A DNA stretch of 64,000 nt. Origin: Marivivens donghaensis. Its GTDB lineage: Bacteria > Pseudomonadota > Alphaproteobacteria > Rhodobacterales > Rhodobacteraceae. Below, one piece after another: positions 8,344 to 16,352 of the stretch (its first letter is position 1; each line of letters opens with the position of its first letter). Location: the NCBI RefSeq assembly GCF_030410045.1, contig NZ_JAUFRA010000007.1, positions 186,001 to 250,000 on the forward strand, given 5' to 3'. The position numbers and the translations under genes were made by a program. The notes under the pieces are model-generated. The model was not told where the DNA came from, did not search any database, and was given only the letters and a program-made list of their open reading frames with translations.

Positions 8344-9732
8344 TTACAAAACCTCTGCGGCCACGCGGGCCATATATGTCTCAACCAGTTCGACCGCGTC
8401 TGCGGCGCTCTGGGATTGTGCGTAAACGCGGAATTCGGGGGCATTGCCCGATGGGCGAAGGTGCACGACCTGACCGTTGTCAAAGTTCACCCGCAGGCCG
8501 TCGGTTAGATCAACGCTGTTGATGCTGCCTGAGGGCGCGAAAAAGGTCGCGCGCACGGTTGCATCTTCGATCAGGGACGAGAGGAATACGGCCGCCTTAT
8601 CGCGGTTGATCTCTTGCACGCGGTCGGCCGCGGTAAAGCATGGCGGAAGTTCGGCAACGCAGTCAGCCAAGGATTTGCCAGCCAAGTTGGCCGAGGCAAG
8701 CGGGGCGATAATCGGTAAAAGGCTATCGCGGGTCATAAGCGGGGGCAGCGGGCCTTTGAGGATCGCCTCGAACCCGATCAGGAACCCGCCGTTCGCCTCA
8801 AATCCGACCACATGATTGGCCGGGTTCTTTTGCGCCTCTTCCATTGCGGCGATCACATAGGGCGATCCGATACGGGTCAGGTGGACCGATCCAAACTCTG
8901 GCAGACGGCGCACCATGTCGTTCGATGACACGGGGGTGCAGATCGTATCCGCAGCAAGCATCAGCGCGGTCATCACGCCCAGCACATCGCCGACAATGAC
9001 TTGACCGTTTGCATCCGTGACCATCGGGCGGTCTGCATCGCCATCTGTCGACACAATCGCATCGAGCCCATGTTCGCGGCAGAGCGTTTCGAGCATGGTA
9101 CGCGTCTCGGGATCGACGGCTTCGGTATCGACGGGGATGAATACTTCGGACCGACCAAAGCGCACTACAGTCGCGCCCAAGGCAGTCAGCACATCCGCCA
9201 TTATGTCACGCGCGACAGAGGAATGTTCATAGACGCCGATGGTCAGCCCAGCGAGGCTCTCAGCGCCAAAAGCGGTCACGTAGCGGGCGATATAGGGGGT
9301 AGTCGCGTCGATCTGGTCGAGCGCGCCATTGCCCGCTGCGGGAGCCTGTTTCGCGGCATAGGCTGCACTGATTGCGGCCTCGTCCTCTTTGCTTATCTCA
9401 CCTGACGGGACGTAGAACTTTAGCCCGTTGCGATCGGCGGGGATGTGGCTGCCTGTTACCATCACGGCTGCCGCGCCTGCGGACATTGCGGCCAAGGCCA
9501 GTGCGGGGGTTGGTACTGCACCGCAATCCACCGCACGAATGCCGACGGCACGAGCGGCAGCGATCACTTGGCCCGCGATGTCAGGTGACGATGGTCGCAG
9601 GTCCCGACCAACAAAGAGCGCACCGCCATGAGGGCAGACCGACAAAAACGCCTGTACATAGGCTGTTACCAGCTCGGGGGTGAGTTCAGTGACAAGTCCA
9701 CGCAAGCCACTGGTGCCAAAAGAGGGTGCCAT
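8344..9732 (-). CDS. Phosphomannomutase / phosphoglucomutase family protein
   Basis: Interconverts hexose 6- and 1-phosphates, feeding GDP-mannose or UDP-glucose synthesis. The 462-residue product starts MAPSFGTSGLRG from the ATG at 9732; an in-frame TTG at 9750 would add six residues. The phosphoserine loop is MVTGSHIPADRNG with Ser95; this TGSHIP form replaces the more common TASHNP and is found in alphaproteobacterial phosphomannomutases. The metal loop DGDADRP is present mid-protein and a C-terminal phosphate-binding RPSGNAPEFR is intact. It is the first gene of the pmm-epimerase-ugd operon. Substrate preference (mannose or glucose phosphate) cannot be settled from sequence; with manC and gmd nearby, mannose is the better guess. 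Confidence 0.9.
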   Translation of the reverse strand: MAPSFGTSGLRGLVTELTPELVTAYVQAFLSVCPHGGALFVGRDLRPSSPDIAGQVIAAARAVGIRAVDCGAVPTPALALAAMSAGAAAVMVTGSHIPADRNGLKFYVPSGEISKEDEAAISAAYAAKQAPAAGNGALDQIDATTPYIARYVTAFGAESLAGLTIGVYEHSSVARDIMADVLTALGATVVRFGRSEVFIPVDTEAVDPETRTMLETLCREHGLDAIVSTDGDADRPMVTDANGQVIVGDVLGVMTALMLAADTICTPVSSNDMVRRLPEFGSVHLTRIGSPYVIAAMEEAQKNPANHVVGFEANGGFLIGFEAILKGPLPPLMTRDSLLPIIAPLASANLAGKSLADCVAELPPCFTAADRVQEINRDKAAVFLSSLIEDATVRATFFAPSGSINSVDLTDGLRVNFDNGQVVHLRPSGNAPEFRVYAQSQSAADAVELVETYMARVAAEVL

Positions 9733-9886
9733 CCGATAGTCCAAGATCAACGTTATAAAATATGGCGCGACCCTAGCGTTCAGGGACGATCATGCAACCT
9801 ATAACGGCAAGCCACGGGCTTTGTTCAGAAAGATGTGGCAATCACGCATGGGTTCGGATTTGATCGCGGCAAAAGAGGGGACCCCC

Positions 9887-10228
9887 ATGACGCTACTTCA
9901 ATCCATCACCCAATCCGCCGCTGATCCTGTCGAGAGCCGCCCAGACCCGTCCAAGGTCATCGCAGGCGATCCAGTCTTTACCTCGTGGGACATCGAAGAT
10001 CGCGACGGTATCTATGCGGGGATTTGGCAGGCGACACCGGGGGTTTGGAAGGTGTCTTATGACGAATGGGAATACTGCCGCATCCTTGCGGGACACTCGA
10101 TCCTGCGCGGGGATGATGGATCAGAGAAAACCGTTAAAGCGGGCGATAGCTTTATCATCCGACCAGGGTTTTCAGGCACGTGGGAAGTCGTTGAAACAAC
10201 GGTCAAAGACTACGTGATCAAGGTGTAA
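9887..10228 (+). CDS. Small cupin-domain protein (DUF861 type)
   Basis: A 113-residue single-domain cupin. The start is the ATG at 9887, preceded by AGAGGGG (9874-9880) at good spacing; an upstream in-frame ATG at 9821 has no ribosome site. The body (WQATPGVWKVSYDEWEYCRI, then LRGDDGSEKTVKAGDSFIIR and PGFSGTWEV) matches the cupin_3 family of ureidoglycine aminohydrolase-like proteins. Members are usually unassigned sugar- or metal-binding proteins. It is monocistronic, divergent from the phosphomannomutase operon across a 154-base gap. No substrate can be named. Confidence 0.85.
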   Translation: MTLLQSITQSAADPVESRPDPSKVIAGDPVFTSWDIEDRDGIYAGIWQATPGVWKVSYDEWEYCRILAGHSILRGDDGSEKTVKAGDSFIIRPGFSGTWEVVETTVKDYVIKV

Positions 10229-10240
10229 AGGGGGGGGATT

Positions 10241-10316
10241 TGGTGGAGCCTAGCGGGATCGAACCGCTGACCTCCTGCATGCCATGCAGGCGCTCTCCCA
10301 GCTGAGCTAAGGCCCC
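10241..10316 (-). tRNA. tRNA-Ala (anticodon GGC)
   Basis: The reverse complement folds as a 76-base tRNA with encoded CCA end (TGG at 10241-10243). The acceptor stem GGGGCCT pairs with AGGCTCC and contains the G3-U70 wobble pair that identifies alanine tRNAs. The anticodon loop ATGGCAT gives GGC, and the T-loop GGTTCGATCC is standard. A weak promoter may lie upstream on the minus strand: CATAAT at 10349-10354 and TTGCAC at 10370-10375 or 10376-10381, with poor spacing. Confidence 0.97.
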
Positions 10317-10358
10317 ATCAATGTAGGCATTTCTGCCGTGCTGCGCTGATTATGCGCT

Positions 10359-10395
10359 GGCTCGGGCGGGTGCAAGTGCAAATTTCGCCCGAGCC
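10359..10395. terminator. Strong stem-loop between tRNA-Ala and the TIGR02300 gene
   Basis: Ten-base arms GGCTCGGGCG (10359-10368) and CGCCCGAGCC (10386-10395) with a 17-base loop. On the plus strand the stem is followed by GGAATTTTTT, the layout of an intrinsic terminator for plus-strand transcription from the cupin side. On the minus strand it sits just after the TIGR02300 stop but lacks a T-tract. Its loop overlaps the putative tRNA promoter. Which transcript it ends is uncertain. Confidence 0.55.
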
Positions 10396-10403
10396 GGAAT
10401 TTT

Positions 10404-10727
10404 TTAGTCTTCGTCGTCGCCTGCAGCAACGTCGCCCAGATCGTCGAACGACACGGTATCGTCGTCGTCTTCGTCGAGCACATCATCGCCCAGATCTACG
10501 TCTTCGTCGTCATCATCGTCGAGGATCAGATCATCATCCGCGTCTTCGACCTTCATTTTCTTGGTCTGCGCGTCTTCTGCGTCCGCAATCATGGTGCGGG
10601 TTTTCGACGAGTCGATATTGACGACCTCGCCCGTGTAGGGGCTAACGATCGGGTTTTTGTTTAGGTCGTAAAAACGCTTGCCTGTGGTTGGGCAAATCCG
10701 TTTTGTTCCCCATTCTTCATTGGGCAT
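10404..10727 (-). CDS. TIGR02300 / FYDLN-acid family protein
   Basis: A 107-residue protein of unknown function. The N-terminus MPNEEWGTKRICPTTGKRFY followed by DLNKNPIVSPYTG is the conserved alphaproteobacterial FYDLN_acid domain. The C-terminal half is an almost pure Asp/Glu tract (residues ~58-107), which gives a very low pI and is probably disordered. The conserved N-terminal block looks like a degenerate small zinc-ribbon-like motif with one cysteine (Cys12). It is divergent from the YgjP-like gene; a near-perfect palindrome lies between them. Family assignment is firm; role unknown. Confidence 0.92.
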   Translation of the reverse strand: MPNEEWGTKRICPTTGKRFYDLNKNPIVSPYTGEVVNIDSSKTRTMIADAEDAQTKKMKVEDADDDLILDDDDDEDVDLGDDVLDEDDDDTVSFDDLGDVAAGDDED

Positions 10728-10791
10728 GGCTATCCCTTCAATCTGTCACGCTCTTGCGGTGGAATGATGCCACCTGCCATAAGCCATCCAT

Positions 10792-10812
10792 GGTGTCAAA
10801 GGCTTTGACACC
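10792..10812. promoter_or_regulatory. 21-bp palindrome between divergent TIGR02300 and YgjP-like genes
   Basis: Arms GGTGTCAAAG (10792-10801) and CTTTGACACC (10803-10812) are perfect inverted copies around one central base. It ends 22 bases before the ATG at 10835 and starts 65 bases upstream of the TIGR02300 start at 10727. Each arm contains TTGACA, the -35 consensus, once on each strand, so a protein bound here could block both promoters. No binding protein is known to me for it. Confidence 0.5.
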
Positions 10813-10834
10813 GGTTTACATCAGGAACAGGCAT

Positions 10835-11527
10835 ATGAGCCGTATAACGCTTGCTGGCAACCCCCCGATTTCGGTGAATCTGCGCCGTTCTGCACGTGCG
10901 CGGCGAATTTCGCTGCGAATCTCGCGGTTGGATGGTCGCGTGACGCTGACAATGCCGACCCGCGTGGATGAACGCGAAGGAATCGCCTTTGTGCGTGAAC
11001 GGGAGCTTTGGCTGCGGTCACATCTGGACAAGATGGGAGAAGAGCGCACCGTTGGGATCGACGGAACGGTTCTGTTTCGCGGGGATGAGGTGCCCGTTGT
11101 GGGCACCACCGGCAAACGGGTGCGGTTCACGGGCGAGGTGTTGGAGGTGCCCAACGATCCAGATCGGGCAGGGACGCGCGTTCTGGCCTTTTTGAAACAT
11201 CAGGCCCGCGATGCCTTGGCCGAGGCGTCAGATCGCTATGCAGCCCGTCTGGGGCGCAGCTACGGGCGACTGAGCCTACGGGACACACGGTCGCGCTGGG
11301 GGTCGTGCACCTCTGCGGGTGATCTGATGTATAGCTGGCGGTTGATTATGGCCCCTCCAGAGGTGCTCGATTACGTAGCGGCGCATGAGGTCGCGCATTT
11401 GGTCGAAATGAACCATTCTCAATCGTTCTGGGATGTCGTGGCCGATATTTACCCCGACTATGAGGACCCCCGTCACTGGCTGAAAACCGAAGGGCAGGTT
11501 CTGCATCGGGTGCGGTTCAGCGATTGA
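10835..11527 (+). CDS. YgjP-like (DUF45) zinc metallopeptidase
   Basis: A 230-residue cytosolic protein of the M48-like DUF45/YgjP family. The active-site helix is HEVAHLVEMNH with His184, Glu185 and His188, and the family signature RWGSC lies about 30 residues before it. The start chosen is the ATG at 10835, which follows AGGAACAGG; the open frame runs further upstream to 10688 but that would overlap the divergent TIGR02300 gene. Substrates of this family are largely unknown. The stop lies 31 bases before the GntR regulator gene on the same strand, so read-through into it is possible. Confidence 0.88.
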   Translation: MSRITLAGNPPISVNLRRSARARRISLRISRLDGRVTLTMPTRVDEREGIAFVRERELWLRSHLDKMGEERTVGIDGTVLFRGDEVPVVGTTGKRVRFTGEVLEVPNDPDRAGTRVLAFLKHQARDALAEASDRYAARLGRSYGRLSLRDTRSRWGSCTSAGDLMYSWRLIMAPPEVLDYVAAHEVAHLVEMNHSQSFWDVVADIYPDYEDPRHWLKTEGQVLHRVRFSD

Positions 11528-11538
11528 CGAGCGCAATT

Positions 11539-11552
11539 TTTGTGATCACAAA
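11539..11552. promoter_or_regulatory. Palindrome TTTGTGATCACAAA in front of the GntR gene
   Basis: A perfect 14-bp palindrome ending 6 bases before the ATG at 11559, where a ribosome site would normally lie. The same TGTGATCACA core occurs in tandem upstream of sucC (22313, 22334) and sdhC (27228, 27249 with one change). The FadR/FCD branch of GntR proteins binds short palindromes and often represses its own gene. Autoregulation is therefore a reasonable inference. Confidence 0.7.
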
Positions 11553-11558
11553 CGACAC

Positions 11559-12209
11559 ATGATACCGTCTAGCCGCCCCACTGATCCCTCTGCCGCTGCC
11601 CATGAACGGGTGTATCGCACCTTGCGTATGCAGGTCATGCACGGAGAGATCATGCCGGGGGCTTCGTTGACCCTGCGCGGCATTGGCAAACAGTTCGACG
11701 TGTCCATGACCCCCGCCCGCGAGGCCGTCCGTCGGTTGGTCGCGGAAGGCGCGTTGTTCTTGTCCTCATCGGGGCGCGTATCAACGCCAGAACTGTCCAA
11801 TGAACGGATCGAGGAATTGGCGGCCCTGCGTGCGATGCTTGAACCCGAACTGGCGAGTCGCGCTTTGCCACGTGCGCACTTTGCTCTGATCGAACGGCTT
11901 GAGACGATCAATCAGGCGGTCAGTCAGATGGTCGCGCGGCATGATGCGATTGGCTACATCCGCATGAACCTAGAGTTCCACCGCACGCTCTATCTACGGG
12001 CACAAGCACCTGCGATGTTGATGATGACGGAGACGGTATGGCTCCAGATGGGGCCAACGATGCGGGCGCTCTATGGGCGTCTAAACCGCAAAGAGCCGCC
12101 ACCACATCACCGTCTGATCCTATCAGCGCTCAAGGCAGGCGACGAACCAGGGCTGCGGCTTGCCGTGCGGGCCGACGTGACCCAAGGTCTACGGCTCCTT
12201 AGGGGTTAG
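11559..12209 (+). CDS. GntR-family regulator with FCD ligand domain, candidate TCA-cycle regulator
   Basis: A 216-residue transcription factor. The N-terminal winged helix (residues ~15-80) contains LRGIGKQFDVSMTPAREAVR, the typical GntR recognition region. The C-terminal all-helical FCD domain (about 88-205) has the conserved NLEFHRTLYLRA and HHRLILSALKAGD histidine motifs that in relatives hold a metal and a carboxylate ligand; the usual aspartate before FH is Asn here. It is the only DNA-binding regulator in the window and is encoded next to the suc-lpd block. The palindrome at its start recurs only upstream of sucC and sdhC. I infer it senses an organic acid and controls the TCA cycle. 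The ATG at 11559 lacks a clear ribosome site. Confidence 0.88.
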   Translation: MIPSSRPTDPSAAAHERVYRTLRMQVMHGEIMPGASLTLRGIGKQFDVSMTPAREAVRRLVAEGALFLSSSGRVSTPELSNERIEELAALRAMLEPELASRALPRAHFALIERLETINQAVSQMVARHDAIGYIRMNLEFHRTLYLRAQAPAMLMMTETVWLQMGPTMRALYGRLNRKEPPPHHRLILSALKAGDEPGLRLAVRADVTQGLRLLRG

Positions 12210-13087
12210 GCTGTCGCGGGCTGACCCGTACCTGCGTGCGCGATTTTCTGGATCAGATCACGCATCACCTGTGCTGAAACCTGCAAGAGGGTCGCGATGC
12301 GGGCGATGGCGTCATATTCGACCTGCTCGACCTTACCGTCTGCAAAGGCGATGCGCATTGCGGCCTCCATCACGATATGGCGGTCGTTTTCGCTTAGGTC
12401 CGCACCGATGGCCGAAACCGCGTCGCTGTCTTGGGCGGTGTAGTTGAGCATCTCGATGATCTGTTTCGGCGTATAAACGCAACCTGTGAGAGCGCTTAGC
12501 GTCTGGGAAATCTGTTTGATCTCGCGTTGGTCATAGTCACCATCGCAGGTCGCGACATAGCACATCGCGGCCAAGGCATGGACGGCGGTTTCGTCGTTAT
12601 AGCGGGACTTACGCGACCCGCGTTTGCTGGTCATGACCTGCAAACCACCCCTGGAAGCGATGAGTTTCGTGAGCAAGCCAACGCCGATGATGAACGCGAT
12701 CAGACCATAGAACCCATAGTTGCGCAGTTTGATATCAGCAGGGGTTTCAGGCACAAGCGGCACGTCGGCGGGGATCAGGCCAGCGGCCTTGCCCATGATC
12801 ATTTGTTGGAGCGTGAGTTCGAAATAGCTATCGGCCTCGCAACGGTTTTCGGCGAGGACATAGCCCTGAACCTCAAAGGTCATTTGGGCCGACAAAAGAA
12901 CGATGCCTTCACCAAGATAGCAAAGCGACATCGGATTGCCGTTGGGATCAACTTGATCGGTTTCGGCGACGAATTGCAGGCTCTCGCCAAAGCCTGTGTT
13001 CGGAATGGAATATCGTTTGGCCTCTGCCTGTGATGGCATAAGGGCTAGGGTCAATAGGACCGAAAACAGGGTTATCATTCCGCGCAT
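12206..13087 (-). CDS. Membrane protein with TerB-like C-terminal domain
   Basis: A 293-residue protein starting MRGMITLFSVLLTLALMPSQ (start 13087, GAGGAG upstream). It has an N-terminal signal peptide ending near AEA at residue 23, an extracytoplasmic segment with cysteines, one transmembrane helix around 128-145 (YGLIAFIIGVGLLTKLI) and a cytoplasmic helical domain from ~155 to 285. That domain (HALAAMCYVATCDGDYDQRE and AFADGKVEQVEYDAIARIAT) has the duplicated acidic DG motifs of TerB/DjlA-like domains. The function is unknown; a sensor linking periplasm and cytoplasm is conceivable. Its stop overlaps the GntR stop tail to tail (12206-12209). Confidence 0.7.
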   Translation of the reverse strand: MRGMITLFSVLLTLALMPSQAEAKRYSIPNTGFGESLQFVAETDQVDPNGNPMSLCYLGEGIVLLSAQMTFEVQGYVLAENRCEADSYFELTLQQMIMGKAAGLIPADVPLVPETPADIKLRNYGFYGLIAFIIGVGLLTKLIASRGGLQVMTSKRGSRKSRYNDETAVHALAAMCYVATCDGDYDQREIKQISQTLSALTGCVYTPKQIIEMLNYTAQDSDAVSAIGADLSENDRHIVMEAAMRIAFADGKVEQVEYDAIARIATLLQVSAQVMRDLIQKIAHAGTGQPATA

Positions 13088-13180
13088 ATCGCAGGCTCCT
13101 CGTTACAACTTGAGGACATTTGTGCCTGTGAATTGGGGCGGAGTTTGGACGGGATCGGGGAATTTCAGGAGCGCAAATGA

Positions 13181-13206
13181 AAAGGGCGACCCGAGGGCCG
13201 CCCTTT
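13181..13206 (-). terminator. Terminator of the suc-lpd operon
   Basis: Just after the lpd stop, AAAGGGCG (13181-13188) pairs with CGCCCTTT (13199-13206) around a 10-base loop. On the minus strand the stem is followed by TTTTCATTT. It closes the nearly 9-kb suc-lpd transcription unit. Confidence 0.8.
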
Positions 13207-13213
13207 GGAAGTC

Positions 13214-14602
13214 TTAGCTGTGGATCGGGCCGTCGCCGCAAGCCAGTGCCGCCTCGCGGACCGCCTCTGAGTAGGTCGGGTGCGCGTGGCAGGTGCGTGC
13301 CAGATCTTCGGCAGCTGCGCCGAATTCCATCGCAACGCAGATCTCGTGGATCAGGTCGCCTGCTGCTGGTCCAATGATGTGCGCACCGAGGATACGGTCA
13401 GTTGCCTTGTCCGCGAGGATTTTGACGAAACCGTCGCCCATAAAGACAGCCTTTGCGCGACCGTTGCCCATGAACGAGAACTTGCCGACCTTATATGCGC
13501 GACCTTCGGCTTTGAGCTGCTCTTCGGTTTTACCAACCGAAGCGACCTCGGGTGCGGTGTAGATCACGCCCGGGATCACGTCGTAGTTCACGTGACCGGC
13601 CTGACCTGCGATAACCTCGGCAACAGCCATGCCTTCGTCTTCGGCTTTGTGCGCCAGCATCGGGCCTTCGATTGCGTCGCCGATGGCGTAAACACCCGGG
13701 ATGTTGGTCGCGTAGTGGCCATTGGTTGCGATCTGACCGCGCTGGGTCATCTCTACGCCCAGAGCGTCGAGGCCGAGGCCTGCGGTGTAGGGGCGGCGAC
13801 CTGTGGCGACCAGAACGACTTCGGCGTCGATGCTGTGTTCGCTGTCGTCTTTACGCAGTTTGTAGGTGACGGTGTTCTTGCCTTTGCCTTTGGCAACACC
13901 CTGAACCGCAGCGCCCATGACAAAGTTGAGGCCTTGTTTCGCGAGCATCTTTTGGAAGGTCTTCTGAACGTCGCCGTCCATACCTGGGGTGATCACGTCG
14001 AGGAATTCCACGACCGTCACATCAGCGCCGAGGCGTTTGTAAACCGATCCGAGTTCGAGGCCGATGACGCCAGCGCCGATTACAACCATCGATTTTGGGA
14101 TGGATTTCAGCGCCAATGCGCCGGTCGAGGTCACAACGGTTTCCTCGTCAACTTCGATACCCGGTAGGGCAGAAGGTTCGGAGCCTGTTGCGATGATGAT
14201 GTTCTTCGCCTCATGAATATCGTCGCCGACTTTCACTTTGCCAGCTTCGGGGATAGAGGCCCAACCTTTGATCCAATCAACCTTGTTCTTTTTGAACAGG
14301 AACTCGATGCCTTTGGTGTTGCCGTCGATCACGCCTTGTTTGTAATCGAGCATCGCTGCCCAATCGACCTTGGGTTTCGCGACCTTGAGGCCCATTTTGC
14401 CAAAGTTCTCTTCGGCTTCGTGCAGCGAGTGCGACGCGTGCAGAAGGGCCTTGGACGGGATGCAGCCTACGTTCAAGCAGGTGCCGCCGAGGGTGTCACG
14501 ACCTTCGACAACTGCGGTCTTCAGCCCCAGCTGGGCGCAACGGATTGCGCAGACATAGCCACCAGGGCCGGCGCCGATTACGATAACGTCATAGCTGGAC
14601 AT
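13214..14602 (-). CDS. lpd: Dihydrolipoyl dehydrogenase (E3)
   Basis: Reoxidises the dihydrolipoyl group of 2-oxoacid dehydrogenases with FAD and NAD+. The 462-residue product starts MSSYDVIVIGAGPGGYVCAI at the ATG 14602, with AGGAGA upstream. The FAD motif GAGPGG is near residue 10, the redox disulfide is in GGTCLNVGCIPSKALLH, and the C-terminal catalytic His-Glu is in HAHPTYSE. It is the last gene of the sucCD-sucAB operon, 41 bases after the MAPEG gene, so it is most likely the E3 of 2-oxoglutarate dehydrogenase, though it may also serve other complexes. Confidence 0.96.
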   Translation of the reverse strand: MSSYDVIVIGAGPGGYVCAIRCAQLGLKTAVVEGRDTLGGTCLNVGCIPSKALLHASHSLHEAEENFGKMGLKVAKPKVDWAAMLDYKQGVIDGNTKGIEFLFKKNKVDWIKGWASIPEAGKVKVGDDIHEAKNIIIATGSEPSALPGIEVDEETVVTSTGALALKSIPKSMVVIGAGVIGLELGSVYKRLGADVTVVEFLDVITPGMDGDVQKTFQKMLAKQGLNFVMGAAVQGVAKGKGKNTVTYKLRKDDSEHSIDAEVVLVATGRRPYTAGLGLDALGVEMTQRGQIATNGHYATNIPGVYAIGDAIEGPMLAHKAEDEGMAVAEVIAGQAGHVNYDVIPGVIYTAPEVASVGKTEEQLKAEGRAYKVGKFSFMGNGRAKAVFMGDGFVKILADKATDRILGAHIIGPAAGDLIHEICVAMEFGAAAEDLARTCHAHPTYSEAVREAALACGDGPIHS

Positions 14603-14643
14603 AGCAGTCTCCTGTTCAGTAGCCACAAGTGTGGCAAGCGTAG

Positions 14644-15057
14644 TCAAAAGAGAATGGCAGATGCAATCATTGCCATTGTTGCGAGAAATCCGACCATCCA
14701 AATCAGGCTACGCCAAGGGCGCCAGCCGAAATAGTAAGCCGGAACGTAGAGAACGCGGGCCGCGAGGTAGGTCCAAGCGCAGGCCGCGGAAAATCCGGTT
14801 GTTTTGTCCCCCAGCACGACCACAAGGACCGCGATGGTGAACATGATCAGCGCCTCGAAGTGGTTGTTCATGGCGCGGAAGAGGCGGCCCGTTTTGGTGC
14901 TGACCATCTCGACTAAGGGTTTGGTCAAACGGTCAGGGTCACGGGGGCTTGTTGTGACACCAGCGCCGAGTTCGAGGTTTGCACGGATCGACATCCAGCC
15001 AAACTGTAGGCCTTGCAGCAAAGCGGCATATGCGAGGGCTTCGAGTTCGGGGGTCAT
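14644..15057 (-). CDS. MAPEG-family membrane protein
   Basis: A 137-residue protein with about four transmembrane helices. The N-terminus MTPELEALAYAALLQGLQFG, the loop with RAMNNHFEALIMFTIAV and the C-terminal YVPAYYFGWRPWRSLIW match the bacterial MAPEG family (eicosanoid and glutathione metabolism relatives). The typical membrane-facing RAxxNxxE motif is present (RAMNNHFEA). Bacterial members have no settled function. It is inserted between sucB and lpd on the same strand and should be co-transcribed with them; a GC-rich repeat precedes it. Confidence 0.88.
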   Translation of the reverse strand: MTPELEALAYAALLQGLQFGWMSIRANLELGAGVTTSPRDPDRLTKPLVEMVSTKTGRLFRAMNNHFEALIMFTIAVLVVVLGDKTTGFSAACAWTYLAARVLYVPAYYFGWRPWRSLIWMVGFLATMAMIASAILF

Positions 15058-15086
15058 GAGTTCAATCGGTGCCTTTTGTTGAGAGG

Positions 15087-15119
15087 CCGGGGGGCTGTCT
15101 GCCCCCCGGACCCCCCGAG
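15087..15119. repeat. GC-rich intergenic palindromic repeat, copy 1
   Basis: Arms CCGGGGGGC (15087-15095) and GCCCCCCGG (15101-15109) with a 5-base loop, followed by ACCCCCCGAGA. The same plan, a G-run/C-run hairpin then ACCCCC and GAGA, occurs at 33516-33550. Such elements are frequent between genes in roseobacter genomes, from my general knowledge. It lies inside the suc-lpd operon between sucB and the MAPEG gene and may protect mRNA or attenuate transcription. Confidence 0.6.
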
Positions 15120-15159
15120 AGTTGTTAGTGCAAGGTGAAAGAGGCGGGGCCTCTTTGCC

Positions 15160-16350
<1,191 letters not shown>

Positions 16351-16352
16351 GG

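Noticed and set aside
10261..10295. PhaR-like CTGC...GCAG palindrome
   Set aside because: It is the anticodon stem of tRNA-Ala, with a 7-base gap.
13989..13996. GTGATCAC inside lpd
   Set aside because: Only the 8-base core; flanks do not match TGTGATCACA and it lies in coding sequence.
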